Assembly: GCF_014648995.1 (NCBI RefSeq)
Contig: NZ_BMSE01000004.1
Coordinates: 372,001-436,000, forward strand
Direction of reading: 5' to 3'
Source: Streptomyces massasporeus
GTDB taxonomy: Bacteria > Actinomycetota > Actinomycetes > Streptomycetales > Streptomycetaceae
Length of the DNA stretch: 64,000 bases
In this document: positions 33,728 through 41,906 of the stretch, in pieces
Layout of the letters: each line of letters opens with the position of its first letter
How positions within the stretch are numbered: position 1 is the stretch's first letter
Made by a program: the position numbers and the translations under genes
Notes under the pieces: model-generated
The model's input: only the letters and a program-made list of their open reading frames with translations
Database searches by the model: none
Told to the model about the DNA's origin: nothing

Positions 33728-34999
33728 TCAGGCGGTCTCTCGGACGGCGCGGGCCAGGACGCTCAGGCCCTCGTCCAGCTCCTCGGGCGTGATGGTGAGG
33801 GCCGGGAGCATCTTCACGACCTCGCTCTCCGGGCCGGACGTCTCGATGAGCACTCCGAGCTCGAAGGCGCGCTTGGCGACCTTGCCCGCGCGGGCCTTGT
33901 CGTGGAACTCCAGGCCCCACACCAGGCCGCGGCCCCGGTACTCCTTCACGTCGGCCAGGTTCTCCTCGGTGATGGAGATCAGCGCCTGCTCGACCTGCTC
34001 GCCGCGCTTGCGGGTCTGCTTCTCCATCGCGGAACCGTCGGCCCAGTAGGTCTCCAGGGTCGCGGTGGCCGTGACGAACGCGGGGTTGTTGCCGCGGAAG
34101 GTGCCGTTGTGCTCGCCGGGCTCCCAGACGTCCAGCTCGGGCTTGAACAGGCACAGCGACATGGGCATGCCGTAACCGCTGATCGACTTCGAGACGGTGA
34201 CGATGTCCGGCACGATGCCCGCCTCCTCGAAGGAGAAGAAGGCGCCGGTACGGCCGCAGCCCATCTGGATGTCGTCGACGATCAGGAGCATGTCCTGCCG
34301 CTCGCACAGCTCGGACAGGGCGCGCAGCCACTCGGGCCGGGCCACGTTGATGCCGCCCTCGCCCTGCACGGTCTCGACGATCACGGCGGCCGGCTTGTTG
34401 AGGCCGGAGCCCTGGTCCTCCAGCAGCCGCTCGAACCACAGGAAGTCCTCGACCGTGCCGTCGAAGTAGTTGTCGAACGGCATCGGGGTGCCGTGCACCA
34501 GCGGGATACCGGCGCCGGCGCGCTTGAAGGCGTTGCCGGTGACGGCCAGCGAGCCCAGCGACATGCCGTGGAAGGCGTTGGTGAACGACACGATCGACTC
34601 GCGCCCCTTCACCTTGCGCGCCAGCTTCAGCGCGGCCTCCACGGCGTTGGTGCCGGTCGGGCCCGGGAACATGACCTTGTACGGCAGGTCGCGCGGGCGC
34701 AGCAGCAGGTTCTGGAAGGCCTCCAGGAACGTGCGCTTGGCGGTGGTCGACATGTCGAGCCCGTGCGTGACGCCGTCCCGCTCCAGGTAGTCGATCAGCG
34801 CGCGTTTCAGGACCGGGTTGTTGTGCCCGTAGTTCAGTGACCCCGCTCCGGCGAAGAAGTCGAGGTACTCATGGCCGTCCTCGTCGTACATGCGGCTTCC
34901 CACCGCACGGTCGAAGACGGTGGGCCAGCCGCGGCAGTAGCTGCGTACCTCGGACTCGACGGTCTCGAAGACACTCAGGTCGGGCTGGGTGATGGTCAC
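33728..34999 (-). CDS. ectB: Diaminobutyrate-2-oxoglutarate transaminase
   Basis: A 423-residue class III aminotransferase that makes L-2,4-diaminobutyrate from aspartate semialdehyde, the first ectoine step. The PLP Lys is in DIVTVSKSISGYGMPMSL, the cofactor Asp in LLIVDDIQMGCGRTG, and SLNYGHNNPVLKRALIDYLERDGVTHGLDM is characteristic of EctB. Length fits the family. It sits between ectA (61-base gap) and ectC. Confidence 0.97.
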   Translation of the reverse strand: MTITQPDLSVFETVESEVRSYCRGWPTVFDRAVGSRMYDEDGHEYLDFFAGAGSLNYGHNNPVLKRALIDYLERDGVTHGLDMSTTAKRTFLEAFQNLLLRPRDLPYKVMFPGPTGTNAVEAALKLARKVKGRESIVSFTNAFHGMSLGSLAVTGNAFKRAGAGIPLVHGTPMPFDNYFDGTVEDFLWFERLLEDQGSGLNKPAAVIVETVQGEGGINVARPEWLRALSELCERQDMLLIVDDIQMGCGRTGAFFSFEEAGIVPDIVTVSKSISGYGMPMSLCLFKPELDVWEPGEHNGTFRGNNPAFVTATATLETYWADGSAMEKQTRKRGEQVEQALISITEENLADVKEYRGRGLVWGLEFHDKARAGKVAKRAFELGVLIETSGPESEVVKMLPALTITPEELDEGLSVLARAVRETA

Positions 35000-35060
35000 G
35001 AAGAATCGCTCCTCGGTGCGGTGGGGAAGTCTGCGGGACTCGGGCGGTACGTCAGGAAAG

Positions 35061-35567
35061 TCAGTGGGGCAGGGGGCCGATGCGGTACAGCACCTCTGCG
35101 TCGTGCGGCCCGTCGGGGAACAGGCCCGTGTCGAACAGCACCTCGCGCTCCAGCCGGGCGCCGTGACGCTCGGCGAACGACGTGAACAGGCGCTCCGAGG
35201 CGGTGTTGCCCGGAGTGATGGTGGTCTCCACCGTCGTCACCTCCAGTTCGGCCGTGGTCCGTGCGACCAGGCCGTCCAGCAGCGCGGCGGCCAGTCCGCG
35301 CCCGCGGTGGGCCTCGTCCACCGCCACCTGCCAGACCAGCAGGGTGCGCGGGCTGTCCGGCCGCACGTACCCGGTGATGAAGCCCATCGGCTCGCCCTGC
35401 TCGTCGCGGGCGACGGCCGAGGTGGCGGCGAAGTCACGGCACCACAGCAGATAGCTGTAGGACGAGTTCAGGTCGAGAACCTTCGAGTCCTTCGCCATCC
35501 GCCAGAGTGCGGCTCCGTCAGCCACGGTGGGGCGGTCGATTTGCGGATCTGCTTGTACGGCAGTCAT
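35061..35567 (-). CDS. ectA: L-2,4-diaminobutyrate N-gamma-acetyltransferase
   Basis: A 168-residue GNAT enzyme, second step of ectoine synthesis. The ATG at 35567 gives the expected length; the frame is open further upstream but without family similarity. LWRMAKDSKVLDLNSSYSYLLWCRDFAATSAVA and FITGYVRPDSPRTLLVWQVAVDEAHRGRGLAAALLDGLV with GNTASERLFTSFA are EctA hallmarks. It heads the operon; no strong Shine-Dalgarno sequence precedes it. A 339-base upstream region is unusually AT-rich for this chromosome. Confidence 0.96.
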   Translation of the reverse strand: MTAVQADPQIDRPTVADGAALWRMAKDSKVLDLNSSYSYLLWCRDFAATSAVARDEQGEPMGFITGYVRPDSPRTLLVWQVAVDEAHRGRGLAAALLDGLVARTTAELEVTTVETTITPGNTASERLFTSFAERHGARLEREVLFDTGLFPDGPHDAEVLYRIGPLPH

Positions 35568-35906
35568 GCGAATTGAACTTACCCAGCGAAATTCAAAATT
35601 GCATCGCCGATCGGGGTTACATATGGGCCTTGTCTGTGTTATCGCGCGAGCGCGCGGATAGACGCATCGAGGCGGCGGAACGCCCGGTATTGTCCGGTAA
35701 TTACCGGGCAAAGCGGTCACGGTGTGTAACGCGTCACAGCCATGTAAGCCCCACGGGATCTGCCAGAATTTCCCCTCGGAGTGTCCTCAAAATCCGCGCG
35801 TTTAGGACCGGGAAAAGCGGGCAGAAGAATACGGGAAGCTGTTCTTGAAGGAATTCTTAATTGTGTGCCAGCTTACATGTGAGAGGTCTCGGAAAGCACG
35901 TGCAAT
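35568..35906 (-). promoter_or_regulatory. Upstream region of ectABCD
   Basis: No gene was found in this 339-base interval. It is richer in A/T than its surroundings. It contains a 14-base palindrome CCGGTAATTACCGG at 35694-35707 and four GTnAC-type pentamers: GTTAC at 35616, GTCAC at 35716, GTAAC at 35726 and GTCAC at 35733. GTnAC is the half-site of GlnR-type boxes, and GlnR is reported to control ectABCD in S. coelicolor (from memory), but the spacing here does not match the full GlnR consensus. A start site was not identified. Confidence 0.5.
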
Positions 35907-36446
35907 TCAGGCCCCGGTCACTCCGTCGATACGTTCCCGCAGGAGATCGGCGTGACCGTTGTGCCGTGCGTACTCCTCGATCATGTGGATGAAGACCCAG
36001 CGCAGGCTGACCTCCATGCCGGGCACCGGCCCCTCGGCGACCCGCCCGACGTGGTCCAGTGGCAGCCCGGCGCACAGCTCCCGTCCCCGTGCGATCTCCC
36101 GCCGCCAGATCCCGAGCGCCTCGTCGAGCCCACGCGCCGGATCCAGCGCGTAGCCGGTCGCGTCCTCGAACACGGGCGGTACGGCGAGCCCGCCGGCCAC
36201 CCGCTGGAACCAGTTCCGCTCGACCTCGGCGAGGTGCTGCACCAGCCCGAGCAGGGTCAGCGACGACGGCTCGGCCGCCGCGATCCGCACCTGCGCGTCG
36301 TCCAGCCCGGCGCACTTCAGCTCCAGCGTGGCCCGGTGGAAGTCCAGCCAGCTCTCGAGCATCGCCCGCTCGTCACCGCTGAGGTGCGGCACGGGACGGC
36401 CGTCGGGAAGGGTCAGAGGGGCCCCGGCGGTTGTGTCAGAGGTCAT
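35907..36446 (-). CDS. DinB-family protein
   Basis: A 179-residue four-helix-bundle protein of the DinB/DUF664 group, related to mycothiol-dependent enzymes. The metal-binding His residues are in [19 protein letters not shown] and [43 protein letters not shown] starts the bundle. It may transfer a thiol or act in detoxification; the substrate is unknown. There is no obvious operon partner; repeat R2 lies between it and the next same-strand gene. Confidence 0.9.
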   Translation of the reverse strand: MTSDTTAGAPLTLPDGRPVPHLSGDERAMLESWLDFHRATLELKCAGLDDAQVRIAAAEPSSLTLLGLVQHLAEVERNWFQRVAGGLAVPPVFEDATGYALDPARGLDEALGIWRREIARGRELCAGLPLDHVGRVAEGPVPGMEVSLRWVFIHMIEEYARHNGHADLLRERIDGVTGA

Positions 36447-36509
36447 GCGGCGAGCATGGCACGCACCACTGACACCGCTCCCCGGCCACCGGCGCCGACC
36501 GGCGTCTTT

Positions 36510-36637
36510 CAGCCCGCCCGGCGCTCGAGGACGAGGCCGTCCGGGCCGGAGCGGGGGCCTGGGGGCGCAGCCCTCGGCGGGGTCGAAGGGGCGGAGTTCC
36601 TGGAGGTGGGGACCGGGGAGGGGCGGCGGGGGCGAGG
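36510..36637 (+). repeat. Dispersed repeat R2, copy A (intergenic)
   Basis: About 128 bases match 48502-48632 almost throughout, including GGGGTCGAAGGGGCGGAG and GGGGCGGCGGGGGCGAGG. Here it lies between the DinB start and the aminotransferase stop. From memory, like R1, similar sequences are common between Streptomyces genes. Neither copy shows terminal inverted repeats or a target duplication. Confidence 0.85.
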
Positions 36638-36659
36638 CCCTTCGGGCCTCAGCCGACGA

Positions 36660-37781
36660 CTACCGCCACGCCTCCTCGACGGCCCGCAGCGCCGCCTCCA
36701 CATCCACACTCAGCCCCTGCTCGGAGAGCGCCACGCCCAGCGCCGCCAGACTCGCTCGCACCGCGCCCGGCGTCGCGTCCGCGCCGTAGTGGTTGACCCG
36801 GATCATCTCCTTGGCCAGCGGGCCCCCGCCCGCGGCCAGCGGCACCGCCGGATCCGCCTCCAGGGCCCGCCGGACCAGCTCCGACGCCACCACCCCGGAC
36901 GGCGCCCGCAGCGTCGTGGCGACGGGCGCCGCGTCCCGCGCCTCGTGCACGTAGGGCTCCAGCCCGCCACCGAGCGCGACCGCCCCGGCCCGGGTCGCCG
37001 CCGCGGCGGACGCGTGCCGGGCCATCACCGCGTCCAGACCGGCCGCCTCGATCCGCTCCACACAGGCCTCGAGGGCCAGCATCTCCAGCTGCGCCGGCGC
37101 GTGCAGCAGCGCCTTGCGGCCCCCGTCGATCCACCGCTCCTTCCAGTCGAGGAGCGACAGGTACGACCGTCGCGGCGCCTTCGGGTTGGCCGCCATCCGC
37201 GCCCAGGCCCGCTCGCTCACCGACACCGCCGACACCCCGGCCGGACCGCCCATCGCCTTCTGTGCGCCGATCACGCACAGGTCCACGCCCCACGCGTCCG
37301 GCAGCACCGGCTCGGCCCCGATCGACGCCACCGCGTCCAGGTAGAACAGCGCCCCGTGCGCCCGCACGACCTCGCCGATCTCCGCGACCGGGTTGGTGTT
37401 GCCGGTCGCCGCCTCCGCGTGCACCAGCGACACGAAGTCGATCTCCGGGTGCTCGGCGAAGACCTGCCGGATCTCCTCGGCCGTCACCGCCGTGTGGAAG
37501 GGCACCGCCAGGTCGATCACCGTGGCACCGCAGTCCCGCAGCCAGTCGCCGAAGGTCTGCCCGTACGGCCCCGTGACGACGTTCAGCGCCGTCGTGCCCG
37601 CACCGGCCGCCGCACGGATCGCGCCCTCCAGCGGCAGCAGCGCCTCGCCCTGCATGATCACGACGTCCTGCCCGGTGCTCAGCAGCCGCGCCACGCGGTC
37701 CTCGATCGCGGCGAAGCGGTCCGCGCCGAGCGGGGCCAGGTCCAGAAACGGATGCGTCACGGCAAAGCTCTCTTCACTCAC
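36660..37781 (-). CDS. Class V PLP-dependent aminotransferase (serine/alanine-glyoxylate type)
   Basis: A 373-residue PLP enzyme with a GTG start. VVIMQGEALLPLEGAIRAA, HAEAATGNTNPVAEIGEVVRAHGALFYLDAVASIG (cofactor Asp) and DLCVIGAQKAMGGPAGVSAVSVS (Schiff-base Lys) are typical of the alanine-glyoxylate/serine-pyruvate aminotransferase group; PhnW-type and purine-catabolism enzymes are relatives. It probably moves an amino group between a small amino acid and glyoxylate or pyruvate. No neighbour settles the substrate. It is divergent from the amidohydrolase, 113 bases away. Confidence 0.87.
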   Translation of the reverse strand: MSEESFAVTHPFLDLAPLGADRFAAIEDRVARLLSTGQDVVIMQGEALLPLEGAIRAAAGAGTTALNVVTGPYGQTFGDWLRDCGATVIDLAVPFHTAVTAEEIRQVFAEHPEIDFVSLVHAEAATGNTNPVAEIGEVVRAHGALFYLDAVASIGAEPVLPDAWGVDLCVIGAQKAMGGPAGVSAVSVSERAWARMAANPKAPRRSYLSLLDWKERWIDGGRKALLHAPAQLEMLALEACVERIEAAGLDAVMARHASAAAATRAGAVALGGGLEPYVHEARDAAPVATTLRAPSGVVASELVRRALEADPAVPLAAGGGPLAKEMIRVNHYGADATPGAVRASLAALGVALSEQGLSVDVEAALRAVEEAWR

Positions 37782-37894
37782 AGCAGGTTCGATCGCATCG
37801 AGGGTAACCGGCGGCCCTCACCCCCTTGCGCGCCGAGTCCCGCGCACACCGGCCCCCTTCGAGTCCCGCCGGGCGGCTCATTAAGGTGCGGTGC

Positions 37895-38986
37895 ATGAGC
37901 GATCGCACGGTGCTGCACGTGAAGGGACGGGTGCTCGTCGGGCCCGAGGACGTCCGGGACGAGCTGTGGGTGGTCGACGGCCGCATCTCCTACGACCGTC
38001 CCGCCGGCGCCCGCGACATCCGCACGGTCGTCGGCTGGGCCCTGCCCGGCCTCGTCGACGCGCACTGCCACGTCGGACTCGACCGGCACGGCCCGGTCCC
38101 CGAGGACGTCGCCGAGAAGCAGGCCCTGACCGACCGGGACGCGGGCACGCTGCTCATCCGCGACGCCGGCTCGCCCTCCGACACCCGCTGGATCGACGAC
38201 CGCGAGGACCTGCCGAAGATCATCCGCGCCGGGCGGCACATCGCCCGCACCCGCCGCTACATCCGCAACTACGCCTGGGAGATCGAGCCGGAGGACCTGG
38301 TCGCCTATGTCGCCCAGGAAGCCCGGCGCGGCGACGGCTGGGTCAAGCTGGTCGGCGACTGGATCGACCGCGACCTCGGCGACCTGTCGGCCTGCTGGCC
38401 GCGCGAGGCCGTCGAGGCGGCGATCGCCGAGGCCCACCGCCTGGGAGCCCGGGTGACCGCGCACTGCTTCTCCGAGGACTCCCTGCGGGACCTCGTCGAG
38501 GCGGGCATCGACTGCATCGAACACGCGACGGGCCTGACCGAGGACCTCGTCCCGCTGTTCGCCGAACGCGGCGTCGCCATCGTCCCCACCCTGGTCAACA
38601 TCGCCACCTTCCCGCAGCTCGCCGACGGCGGCGAGGCCCGGTTCCCGCGCTGGTCGGCCCATATGCGCCGACTCCACGAACGCCGCTACGACACCGTCCG
38701 GGGCGCCTACGACGCCGGGATCCCGGTCTTCGTCGGCACCGACGCCGGCGGGGGCCTCGCCCACGGCCTGGCCGCGGCCGAGGTCGGCGAACTCGTCACC
38801 GCCGGCATCCCGCCCGTCGAGGCCCTCGCCGCGGGCACCTGGACTGCCCGTGCCTGGCTCGGCCGCCCGGGCCTGGACGAGGGCGCCCCGGCCGACCTCG
38901 TCGTCTACGACGAGGACCCGCGGGCCGACGTACGGGTCCTGGCATCGCCGCGCCGGGTGGTGCTGAACGGACGCGTGGTCGGCTGA
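37895..38986 (+). CDS. Amidohydrolase family protein (imidazolonepropionase-like)
   Basis: A 363-residue metal-dependent hydrolase. The ATG at 37895 fits the domain start. Metal ligands are visible in LVDAHCHVG (HxH), WVKLVGDW (possibly the bridging Lys), RVTAHCFSE (His), CIEHATG (His) and FVGTDAGGG (Asp); GAPADLVVYDEDPRADVRVL returns to the small beta domain. Relatives include imidazolonepropionase and prolidase-like enzymes that open cyclic amides. The substrate is not determined. It is transcribed alone. Confidence 0.88.
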   Translation: MSDRTVLHVKGRVLVGPEDVRDELWVVDGRISYDRPAGARDIRTVVGWALPGLVDAHCHVGLDRHGPVPEDVAEKQALTDRDAGTLLIRDAGSPSDTRWIDDREDLPKIIRAGRHIARTRRYIRNYAWEIEPEDLVAYVAQEARRGDGWVKLVGDWIDRDLGDLSACWPREAVEAAIAEAHRLGARVTAHCFSEDSLRDLVEAGIDCIEHATGLTEDLVPLFAERGVAIVPTLVNIATFPQLADGGEARFPRWSAHMRRLHERRYDTVRGAYDAGIPVFVGTDAGGGLAHGLAAAEVGELVTAGIPPVEALAAGTWTARAWLGRPGLDEGAPADLVVYDEDPRADVRVLASPRRVVLNGRVVG

Positions 38987-39186
38987 CCGCGACGGCGGTG
39001 GGCGGGTCGCGAGCGTGATGGTCGGGCCGCCGCGAGGGTGACGGTGGGGAACGCCTGTGCCGGAGGATTCGAATGGATCCTCGGTATCGCCACGTTGGAG
39101 TGAAGCGGTGTCAGATCGCTGACGCCGTGCGCGCGGTGCGGCGATTCTTTCCGGGTCCCGAGCCTGTCTCTCCTGGAGTCCCCACC

Positions 39187-40098
39187 GTGAACAGCCCTTC
39201 CTTCCGCATGCCCGCACGCCGGCTGGCGACCGTCGCGACCGTCACGGCCCTCGCCGCCGGGCCCCTGGCACTGACCGGCGTGAGCCCGGCGCACGCCACC
39301 GGCGACCACGGCCGCGCGAGCGCCGTCGTCCTGCGCACCGGCCTGGACGTCTCCCTGCTGAACAAATCGGTGAACGTCCCCCTCGCCGTCTCCCTCAACG
39401 ACGTCCGGGCCCCGCGCAGCGCCGACAAGACCACGCTGACGGCCACCCTCGACGCGGTGGACGGCGGCCGGCCGTTCAGCGTGCTGCGCGCGGAGGTGGC
39501 CGAGGCGAGAGCCACGACGACCGTCGGCAAGGCCGAGGGGAGCACCACCCTGGCCCACGCCCGCCTCCATGTCCCCGGCCTGCCGCTGCTGTCGCTGATC
39601 GAGGTCGAGAAGGTCACGGCCAGGGCCACCTGCGAGGTCGGGAGGAAGCCGTTCGCCACGACCGGCCTGCCCGGCTCGGTGACCGTCCTCGGCAAACGCG
39701 TGACGCTGACCGCCGACGGCCCGACGGACGTCAAGGTGCCGGGCGTCGGAGAGGTGCGCCTGGACCTCTCCAGCACCCGGACCACGGCCCGTACGGCCGC
39801 CGCCACCGCCCTCGAACTCAAGGTGTCCGTCAACCCGTTGAAACTGAACGTCGCGGAGGTCGACGGCACGGTCACTTTGGCCGAGGCGACCTGCCGGACC
39901 CCGCAGCCCGAGTCCGCCGCACAGCCCCCGGCCGAGCCGTCCACCCCGCCCGCCGACGTGAAGCCGCAGGGCGAACCCGCCGAGGCGGACCTGGCCGAGA
40001 CGGGCGGCGGCTCGACCACGCCGTACCTCGTGGGCGCCGCGATCGTCATGCTCGCGGCAGGCGGGGGAGCGGTGGCCCTGGCACGCCGCCGGGGCTGA
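39187..40098 (+). CDS. SCO1860-family LAETG-anchored surface protein
   Basis: About 303 residues from the GTG at 39187, which follows CTGGAG and gives a proper signal peptide ending AHATG; an in-frame ATG at 39073 would hide the signal. The mature protein is Ala/Thr/Val-rich with repeated beta strands and two Cys. The C-terminus has LAETGGGSTT, a hydrophobic helix and a RRR tail, a complete sortase signal of the LAxTG type used by class E sortases in Streptomyces, so it should be linked to the cell wall. Function unknown. Between the upstream gene and this one (38987-39186) there is only a possible inverted repeat GTCAG-ATCG-CTGAC near 39112. Confidence 0.9.
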   Translation: MNSPSFRMPARRLATVATVTALAAGPLALTGVSPAHATGDHGRASAVVLRTGLDVSLLNKSVNVPLAVSLNDVRAPRSADKTTLTATLDAVDGGRPFSVLRAEVAEARATTTVGKAEGSTTLAHARLHVPGLPLLSLIEVEKVTARATCEVGRKPFATTGLPGSVTVLGKRVTLTADGPTDVKVPGVGEVRLDLSSTRTTARTAAATALELKVSVNPLKLNVAEVDGTVTLAEATCRTPQPESAAQPPAEPSTPPADVKPQGEPAEADLAETGGGSTTPYLVGAAIVMLAAGGGAVALARRRG

Positions 40099-40154
40099 CC
40101 TGACCCCGGCCGGGGGCGTCTGCGGGGGGCGGGGGACGCTCGTCCCAGGTGCTC

Positions 40155-40180
40155 CGGGACCCGCGGAAACCCGGGTCCCG
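40155..40180 (+). terminator. Terminator candidate after the LAETG protein gene
   Basis: CGGGACCCG (40155-40163) pairs perfectly with CGGGTCCCG (40172-40180) around an 8-base loop, 57 bases after the stop codon. No T-run follows. Confidence 0.6.
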
Positions 40181-40281
40181 ATGCTCCCGTCGGCGGGCTG
40201 CACGCCGACGCCCTCAGGGCGGCCCTCGCGCGGCCGGGCATGAGCTGAAGACCCCATGTGCCCGTCGCATGCGGGCCTGGT

Positions 40282-40814
40282 GTCGCAGGGCTGGTGCGTC
40301 CGTCGCATATGTGTCTGGTGCCGCAGGGCTAGTGCGCCCGCCGCTTACGGGCCTGGTGCCGCAGGGCTGGTGTGCCCGCCGCATATGTGTCCCGTGCCGC
40401 AGGGCCTGTGCGCCCGCCGCTCACGGGCCTGGCGCCGCAGGGCCTGTGCGCCCGTCGCTCACGGGCCTGGTGCCGCAGGGATGGTGCGCCCGCCGCATAT
40501 GTGTCCCGTGCCGCAGGGCCTGTGCGCCCGCCGCTCACGGGCCTGGCGCCGCAGGGCCTGTGCGCCCGTCGCTCACGGGCCTGGTGCCGCAGGGCTGGTG
40601 TGCCCGCCGCATATGTGTCCCGTGCCGCAGGGCTAGTGCGCCCGCCGCTTACGGGCCTGGCGCCGCAGGGCCTGTGCGCCCGTCGCTCACGGGCCTGGCG
40701 CCGCAGGGCCTGTGCGCCCGCCGCATATGTGTCCCGTGCCGCAGGGCTAGTGCGCCCGCCGCTTACGGGCCTGGCGCCGCAGGGCCTGTGCGCCCGCCGC
40801 GCCCGGGGCTCGGT
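40282..40814. repeat. 38-bp minisatellite with a higher-order 114-bp period
   Basis: Thirteen units of exactly 38 bases run without gaps from 40282 to 40775, followed by a 39-base variant to 40814 and decayed copies on both sides (about 40257 and 40815-40850). Each begins GYCGCAGGG. The second half is either type A (CATATGTGTC) or type B (CTCACGGGCC or CTTACGGGCC). From unit 3 onward the order is A-B-B repeated, giving a 114-bp super-repeat (40358, 40472, 40586, 40700). Units are not a multiple of three and have no spacers. Type B units can form a stem (GGCCTGTG with CACGGGCC, one G-U pair). Convergent genes flank it; no gene is seen inside. Confidence 0.95.
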
Positions 40815-40850
40815 GCCGCGAGGCCCCGTGTGCCGGCGGACACGCACGGC

Positions 40851-41906
40851 TCATTGCCGCAGCGCCTGCTCCAGGGCTCGGAGGAAGGCGTCCGTCGTCC
40901 TGCGGTCCCGCACCGCCAGCCGCATCCACTCCCCGTCCAGCCCGGGGAAGGTGTCCCCGCGGCGCACGGCGTAGCCGAGGTCGCGCAGGCGCCCGCGGAC
41001 GGCGGACGCCTCCGGCAGGCGGAGCAGGACGAACGGGCCCTGCGCGGGCCCGGCCACCCGCAGCCCGGCCGGGGCGAACCGGGCGAGGCCGGCCAGCAGA
41101 TGGGCGCGGTCCGCGGCGATGCGGTGCGCCGCGTGGGCCGCCTCCGCCACCGCACGCGGCCCCACGCACGCCTCGGCCGCGGCCAGCGCCGGCGTCGACA
41201 CCGGCCACAGCGGCTGCGCCCGCTGGAGGTCCTCGACCGTCTCCGGCGCCGCGAGCACGTAGCCGATCCGCAGACCGGCCAGCCCCCACGTCTTGGTCAG
41301 GCTGCGCAGCACCACGAGGCCCGGCACGTCGACGCGGCCGGCCAGGGCCTCGCTCTCGCCCGGCACCGCGTCCATGAACGCCTCGTCCACCACCAGCATC
41401 CGCCCGGGCCGGGCGAGTGAGGCGATCGCGTCCGCCGGGTGCAGCACCGACGTCGGGTTCGTCGGGTTGCCGATCACCACCAGGTCCGCGTCCTCGGGGA
41501 CGGCGGCCGGGTCCAGCCGGAAACCGTCCTCCTCCCGCAGTAGCACCCGGCCGACGGCGTGCCCGGCGTCCCGCAGCGCCGCCTCCGGCTCCGTGAACTG
41601 GGGATGCACGACGACCGGCCGGCGTACCTTCAGCGCCCGCGCCAGCAGCACGAACGCCTCCGCCGCGCCCGCCGTCAGCAGCACCCGCTCCACCGGCAGC
41701 CCGTGCCGCGCCGCCACCGCCGCCCGCGCCGCCCGGCCGTCCGGGTAGGCCGCGAGACCGCCGAGCGACGCGGCGATGTGCTCCCGCAGCCAGAGCGGCG
41801 GCGTGTCCGCGCGGACGTTCACGGCCAGGTCGACGAGCGAACCGCCGTCGTCCCGGACCTCCGCGTCCCCGTGGTGACGCAGATCGTGCCCGCTCTCAGT
41901 GCGCAT
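40851..41906 (-). CDS. cobC: Threonine-phosphate decarboxylase-like PLP protein of the cobalamin operon
   Basis: A 351-residue class II aminotransferase-fold enzyme of the CobC/Rv2231c group. VVIGNPTNPTSVL, LVVDEAFMD and VVLRSLTKTWGLAGLRIGY (Schiff-base Lys) are the PLP motifs; LAVNVRADTPPLWLREHIAASL is typical of the N-terminus. It is thought to provide aminopropanol phosphate or a related building block for the nucleotide loop of B12. It is the last gene of the cob operon and overlaps cbiX by 11 bases. Its stop lies in the decayed edge of the 38-bp minisatellite. Confidence 0.88.
   Translation of the reverse strand: MRTESGHDLRHHGDAEVRDDGGSLVDLAVNVRADTPPLWLREHIAASLGGLAAYPDGRAARAAVAARHGLPVERVLLTAGAAEAFVLLARALKVRRPVVVHPQFTEPEAALRDAGHAVGRVLLREEDGFRLDPAAVPEDADLVVIGNPTNPTSVLHPADAIASLARPGRMLVVDEAFMDAVPGESEALAGRVDVPGLVVLRSLTKTWGLAGLRIGYVLAAPETVEDLQRAQPLWPVSTPALAAAEACVGPRAVAEAAHAAHRIAADRAHLLAGLARFAPAGLRVAGPAQGPFVLLRLPEASAVRGRLRDLGYAVRRGDTFPGLDGEWMRLAVRDRRTTDAFLRALEQALRQ

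Noticed and set aside
35568..35906. Full GlnR box upstream of ectA
   Set aside because: GTnAC half-sites are present but their 5-base and 2-base spacings do not fit the consensus of 6, so only a cautious note was kept.
40282..40814. 38-bp array as a CRISPR locus
   Set aside because: Units are contiguous with no unique spacers, and no cas genes are present.
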